The notes under the pieces are model-generated. The model searched no databases, had not been told where the DNA came from, and saw only the letters and a program-made list of their open reading frames with translations. Below are positions 14,176-17,728 of a stretch of 17,728 nucleotides of DNA, in pieces. Where the stretch lies: assembly GCA_047639615.1 (NCBI GenBank), contig JBLIOL010000078.1, positions 1 to 17,728 on the forward strand, written 5' to 3'. Source of the DNA: CAYWNK01 sp047639615 (GTDB lineage: Bacteria; Planctomycetota; UBA1135; GCA-002686595). How positions within the stretch are numbered: position 1 is the first letter of the stretch; each line of letters begins with the position of its first letter. The translations under genes were made by a program, and so were the position numbers.

Positions 14176-14204
14176 GCCACTGACTGGGGTGCTGGCTCAG
14201 TGGC
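14176..14204. terminator. Inverted repeat between convergent genes, weak terminator candidate
   Basis: GCCACTGA (14176-14183) and TCAGTGGC (14197-14204) are perfect inverted repeats around a 13-base loop. They sit just after the stop of the plus-strand gene and over the stop of the minus-strand protease gene. No T-tract follows on either side. Confidence 0.3.
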
Positions 14205-15543
14205 TCCAGGTGACCCGGAGGGCGCGGCTCGAGGCCGCGCCCGAGGGCAGGTTGGGGTCCGCAACCCAGACCTGGTAGTAGCGCGATTCGCCCACCACCG
14301 CATTGGGCGGCACGGGGACCTGCAGGTTGGCTAGGGTCAAGTTGAATTGGAAGACTAGGTCCCGAGTATGGGGGCCTTTCACCAGCAGGGTTCCGCCAGG
14401 GAAGGGCACCGCGGTGCGGAAGGGCCCACTGAAGACAATGCCGATGCCGGAGAAGGATCCGCCCGTCATCTGGATGTTGAGTGAGCCTGCGGACAGACTC
14501 GGCACGTTCAGCAAGGTCAGCTCGGGGACGGTTCCAGTCGACAGGATCGTGCCGGTTCCGTAGTACACGGGCGCTTGGTAAACCGGCTCGCGGGTGGGGT
14601 CGAAGGGGAAGGCGTTTGAGAGTTCCTCCGCGCTGTCACCCGGGCGCTTGACGGCGATGTCGCCGGGGCCTGCTCCCGCCGGGATCGTGACCGTGAGTCG
14701 TGTGCCAGCGTTGTGCGATGGGGCGAAGAGCACCTTGACCGGGGTGCCATCGCCTCCGGCAACAGCCTGACTGAACCAGACTTCATTGTCGGCCAGATCG
14801 AAGTTGTCGCCGTGCAGGGTTACCTGTCCCTGGCTCAGCTCGTAGGTGTCGACGCGCGGCTTGTTGGGCGAGAGCGCGCCGTAGAGGAACTGAACGCCGG
14901 CGCGGTCGTCGTCCTCGATGGAGCGCAGGTGCTCCGCGTGAGTGGGGTTGGAACCGAACATGGTGGAGTCCGGGTCGGCTGAGTGATCCAGACCAAGGGC
15001 GTGTCCAAACTCGTGGCAGGCAACGCCCTGGATGTCGTAGGGGTTGCTGCCATCGTTGGCAGGGCCCGGTCCATCGCACCAGTCGTCGGGATTGTCTACG
15101 AAGCGAATGCGCCAGCCATCGCTGATAGGGATCTCGGTAAAGGCGTGGATCGAGAGTGTGGCGGCCAGCATGGAAATGGTGTTGCCGTTCGTGCCTCCGA
15201 TCCAGCTGTTCTCGCCCACATAGAAGGCGTCGAAGTTGGACTGGCCGGAGCCTATTCCGTCGCTCTGCAGGGGGTCGGTGCTGCCCGTGCCGTGGGCGCG
15301 GCTACCCCACTCGGCGACGCCCTTCCAGATGGCCAGCTCAGCGCCGAGTGCGCCCGGGAAGTCGGGGTCCGCCACCTGGTTGTTGTTGGCACCCGGGTCG
15401 GTGAAGTTGTTGAAGATGCGGAAGTCTCGCTGGCCAAGATCCAGGAACCCGCCGAGCAGGGCGAAGCTGCGGCCTTGGGCTGGAAAGAGTGCCACAGCCC
15501 CCAATAGGGCTAGGGCGGGTGGGGCCAGACGGATAAAGCGCAT
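14197..15543 (-). CDS. Secreted matrixin-type zinc metalloprotease with a TIG-like domain
   Basis: Exported protease of 448 residues. The signal peptide is RLAPPALALLGAVALFPAQG, cleaved near residue 24. The catalytic domain (about 40-223) has the metzincin motif HEFGHALGLDH at 177-187 (His177, Glu178, His181, His187) and a Met-turn SxMF at 194-196 (Met195), followed by the EDDDRAGVQFLYG helix typical of matrixins (M10). Residues 228-318 look like an IPT/TIG beta-sandwich (VTLHGDNFDL, then LTVTIPAGAGPGDIAVKRPGDS). The last 110 residues are a further beta-rich region ending in YYQVWVADPN...SRALRVTW, a tail I associate with secreted proteins of marine planctomycetes. No obvious Cys-switch propeptide is visible. 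ATG at 15543 is chosen because it starts the signal peptide. It is divergent from htpG and convergent with the MORN run. Confidence 0.9.
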   Translation of the reverse strand: MRFIRLAPPALALLGAVALFPAQGRSFALLGGFLDLGQRDFRIFNNFTDPGANNNQVADPDFPGALGAELAIWKGVAEWGSRAHGTGSTDPLQSDGIGSGQSNFDAFYVGENSWIGGTNGNTISMLAATLSIHAFTEIPISDGWRIRFVDNPDDWCDGPGPANDGSNPYDIQGVACHEFGHALGLDHSADPDSTMFGSNPTHAEHLRSIEDDDRAGVQFLYGALSPNKPRVDTYELSQGQVTLHGDNFDLADNEVWFSQAVAGGDGTPVKVLFAPSHNAGTRLTVTIPAGAGPGDIAVKRPGDSAEELSNAFPFDPTREPVYQAPVYYGTGTILSTGTVPELTLLNVPSLSAGSLNIQMTGGSFSGIGIVFSGPFRTAVPFPGGTLLVKGPHTRDLVFQFNLTLANLQVPVPPNAVVGESRYYQVWVADPNLPSGAASSRALRVTWSH

Positions 15544-15570
15544 GCGGTGTATTGGTTGGTGCCTCAAAGG

Positions 15571-15632
15571 GGGAGCCCGGAGGCTCCAGCCAAGGATAGC
15601 CCAAGGCTGGCCCAGCGGTCGGCAGGGCTCCC
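15571..15632 (-). other. Nested inverted repeats in the protease gene leader
   Basis: Within 90 bases upstream of the protease ATG are overlapping inverted repeats. GGAGCC (15572-15577) can pair with GGCTCC (15582-15587), or GGGAGCCC (15571-15578) can pair with GGGCTCCC (15625-15632), while CCAGCC (15586-15591) can pair with GGCTGG (15605-15610). The short and long pairings exclude each other. A regulatory role is only a possibility in such GC-rich sequence. Confidence 0.25.
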
Positions 15633-15667
15633 AGGGACTAGTCCTTTCAAGCTCCCTGGATACGTGC

Positions 15668-15695
15668 TTGCAGCTGGGCGCGCTCGCCTCACAAT
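15668..15695 (+). promoter_or_regulatory. Weak sigma70-like promoter candidate for htpG
   Basis: TTGCAG (15668-15673), 16 bases, then CACAAT (15690-15695). The matches are modest (3/6 and 4/6). The predicted start, near 15702, falls just before the hairpin in the leader. No CIRCE element was seen. Confidence 0.25.
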
Positions 15696-15706
15696 GCGCG
15701 GTCTGA

Positions 15707-15730
15707 TCCACTGCACAAAGAGGCAGTGGA
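15707..15730 (+). promoter_or_regulatory. Perfect 8-8-8 hairpin/palindrome in the htpG leader
   Basis: TCCACTGC (15707-15714) and GCAGTGGA (15723-15730) flank the 8-base loop ACAAAGAG and end 28 bases before the htpG ATG. It could be a protein operator or an RNA element in the 5' untranslated region. It is too far from the start codon to mask it directly. Confidence 0.4.
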
Positions 15731-15758
15731 CCGTCCCCAGAACCAGTAGTTGCCCGAT

Positions 15759-17690
15759 ATGAGCACCCAGACCGAGACACATCGTTTCGAGGCGGAGGTC
15801 CAGGAAGTCCTCTCCCTGGTCATCCACTCTCTCTACACCAACCGCGACATTTTCCTGAGGGAGCTGGTGAGCAATGCCAGCGACGCCCTCGACAAGTTGC
15901 GTTTTGAGGCACTCACTCGCACCGAGTTGCTCGAGGAAGGCGAGGAGCTAGGCATCGCGCTCGAAGTGGATGCTGAGAAGCGCGTGCTGCGCATCGCCGA
16001 CAACGGCATAGGCATGACCCGCGACGAGTTGGTCGGCAACCTCGGTACTATCGCGAGTTCCGGAACCAAGCGCTTCATTGAAGCACTCAAGGACTCTGGC
16101 AAGTCTGACCAACCCGACTTGATCGGTCAGTTCGGCGTGGGTTTCTACAGCGCCTTCATGGTCGCCGAGGAAGTCTGCGTGGAAACGCGCGCCGCTGGCA
16201 GCGACGAGGGCTGGCGCTGGACCAGTCGCGGCGACGGGGAGTACACCTTGGAGCCGGCCGAGGACCTCAGCCGCGGTACGGTGATCAGTCTTAGCCTGCG
16301 CGAGGCCAAGGAGGACGAGTCCGACCTACTGCAGGAGTGGACCCTGCGCGAGATCATTCGCCGCTACTCCGACTTCGTCGAGTACCCGGTTCAGATGCAG
16401 GTCGAGCGCACGAACCCCAAGCTGGACGATGAGGGCGAGCCGATCGAGGGCGAGACCGAGACCAAGAGCCAGCTCGAGACGCTCAACAGCCAGCGCCCCC
16501 TGTGGGCACGCCCGAAGGCTGAGATCGAGGAAGAGGAGTACAAGCAGTTCTACAAGCATCTCTGCCACGATTGGAACGACCCGCTCGAGACCTTGCACTT
16601 CCGTATCGAAGGCACGCTCGAGTTCACCGGGTTGCTCTACATCCCGGCTGACCGCCCGATGGATCTCTTTGATCCGGCCCAGTCCAAGTCGAACATCAGC
16701 CTGTACGTGCGGCGCGTGATGATTCAGAAGGAGTGCGAGGAGATCGTGCCTTCCTGGATGCGTTTCGTGCGCGGCGTGGTGGAGTGCGATGACCTGCCTC
16801 TCAACGTCTCCCGCGAGACTCTGCAAGCGAACCAGACGGTGCGCCAGATTCAGAAGAGCGTGGTGCGCAAGGTCGAGGACGCCCTGCGCGGGATCCTCGA
16901 GTCTGACCGCGAGCGCTACGAGGGCTTCTGGGAGGCCTTCGGTGGCTTGATCAAGGAGGGCATCTACATGGGCGCTAATGAGAAGGACCGGCTGGCCAAG
17001 CTGTGCCTCTTCCACAGCACCGAGAGTGATGGCCTAACCACCTTGGCCGAGGCCAAGGAGCGCATGGGCGACGGGCAGGAGTCCCTCTGGGTGCTCACCG
17101 CTCCGGACCTGGCCACGGCCAAGGCCTCGCCGCACCTAGAGGCCTTCGCGTCCCTGGGCCAGGAGGTGCTCTTGCTGACGGAGCCCGTGGACGAGTGGAT
17201 GCTGCAGTCCCTATCGAGCTTCGACGAGACGCCCATCAAGCCCGTGGACAAAGGCGAGGTGAACATCGAGGACGACGAGCAAAAGGGCGAGCGCGAGGAG
17301 CGCCAGAAGGAGTACGCCGACCTGCTCGGTGCCCTGCAGGTAGCCCTGGACGAAGACATCTCCGAGGTGCGCTTCTCCAGTCGTCTGAAGGATTCGGCTG
17401 CCGTGCTGGTGGCTAAGGAAGGCGGCATGAGCGCACAGATGGAGCGCATGCTGCGCCGCAGCGGTCAGGATGTGCCTGCGCAGAAGCGCGTGCTTGAGCT
17501 CAACCCGACCCACCAGGTGGTGCAGGGCCTGAAGAAGCTCCACGACGTGGATGCTGCTTCCCCGCGCGTGTCCGAATTCGCCGAGCTGCTGCTGGGCCAA
17601 GCCCTCATGAGCGAAGGCGCCGCGCCGCGAGACCCCGCGCGTTTCGGCAAGCTGCTCGCCAGCTTGATGAGCGAAGCCGTCAGCGGCTGA
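15759..17690 (+). CDS. htpG: Chaperone protein HtpG (Hsp90)
   Basis: Cytoplasmic ATP-dependent Hsp90 chaperone, 643 residues, close to the usual bacterial length of about 630. The N-terminal GHKL ATPase is complete: [15 protein letters not shown] (Glu35, Asn39), [27 protein letters not shown] (Asp81, lid region) and [15 protein letters not shown] (121-135). The middle domain has RPLWARPK (246-253), [38 protein letters not shown] and the catalytic arginine loop [10 protein letters not shown] (Arg352). The C-terminal dimerisation domain ends with [26 protein letters not shown] short charged linker, [18 protein letters not shown] (221-238), joins the N and middle domains. ATG at 15759 begins the family homology; a TTG 9 bases upstream is less likely. 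No Shine-Dalgarno is visible. The gene stands alone, divergent from the protease. Confidence 0.98.
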
Positions 17691-17701
17691 TCGCAAGCGC
17701 C

Positions 17702-17728
17702 GTGCGCGCGACCATCGGTCGCGCGCAC
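17702..17728 (+). terminator. Perfect 12-base hairpin after htpG, probable terminator
   Basis: GTGCGCGCGACC and GGTCGCGCGCAC form a perfect 12-base-pair stem with an ATC loop, starting 12 bases after the htpG stop and ending exactly at the window edge. Its position and strength suggest a terminator; any T-tract would lie outside the window. Confidence 0.6.

Noticed and set aside
14983..15507. Plus-strand open frame of 174 codons antisense to the protease
   Set aside because: Lies opposite the catalytic domain with the HExxH motif; no protein features of its own.
15544..15758. CIRCE or other known heat-shock operator for htpG
   Set aside because: No TTAGCACTC/GAGTGCTAA pair or near match was found; only the unrelated 8-8-8 palindrome is present.

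Overview
The window is about 17.7 kb of GC-rich bacterial chromosome, almost entirely coding. It carries one partial and thirteen complete protein genes. I saw no RNA gene, insertion sequence, CRISPR array or phage gene. The protein repertoire suggests a Planctomycetota-like bacterium: a DUF1573-type lipoprotein, a sulfatase-fold lipoprotein, secreted MORN-type repeat proteins, and a matrixin-type protease with a C-terminal region ending in a 'YYQVWVADPN' style motif. That placement is an inference from family content; no rRNA or other phylogenetic marker gene was used. Clear Shine-Dalgarno sequences are rare in the window.

Layout. (1) 3-1217 (+) is the 3' part of tyrosyl-tRNA synthetase, convergent with a DUF1573-type lipoprotein (1225-2436, -). 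(2) Divergent from that lipoprotein is a CPBP-family membrane protease (2511-3155, +), which ends against a minus-strand cluster. (3) That cluster reads from 8199 down to 3172: a secreted thioredoxin-fold protein without CxxC, a GT39-like membrane glycosyltransferase, a small exported protein of unknown function overlapping it by 4 bases, and a sulfatase-fold lipoprotein with threonine at the nucleophile position. (4) A regulator with a degenerate receiver and a Fis-type helix-turn-helix (8369-8992, -) is divergent from a TPR-like lipoprotein (9102-10130, +), which is followed after 4 bases by a DUF72 protein. (5) 11068-14171 (+) is a three-gene run of exported proteins: two paralogous MORN_2/YwqK-like repeat proteins and one protein of unknown function. 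(6) A secreted matrixin-type zinc protease (14197-15543, -) is convergent with that run and divergent from htpG (15759-17690, +), which ends at a perfect hairpin at the window edge.

Working together. tyrS, htpG and perhaps DUF72 are housekeeping. The rest is mostly cell-envelope biology: four likely lipoproteins, at least four other exported proteins, a membrane protease and a lipid-linked-sugar type glycosyltransferase. The most unusual items are the tandem MORN-type pair, one member of which is ten uninterrupted 24-residue repeats, and three proteins that keep a known fold but have lost or changed the usual active-site residue (receiver, sulfatase and thioredoxin folds). I found no convincing defence or mobile system.
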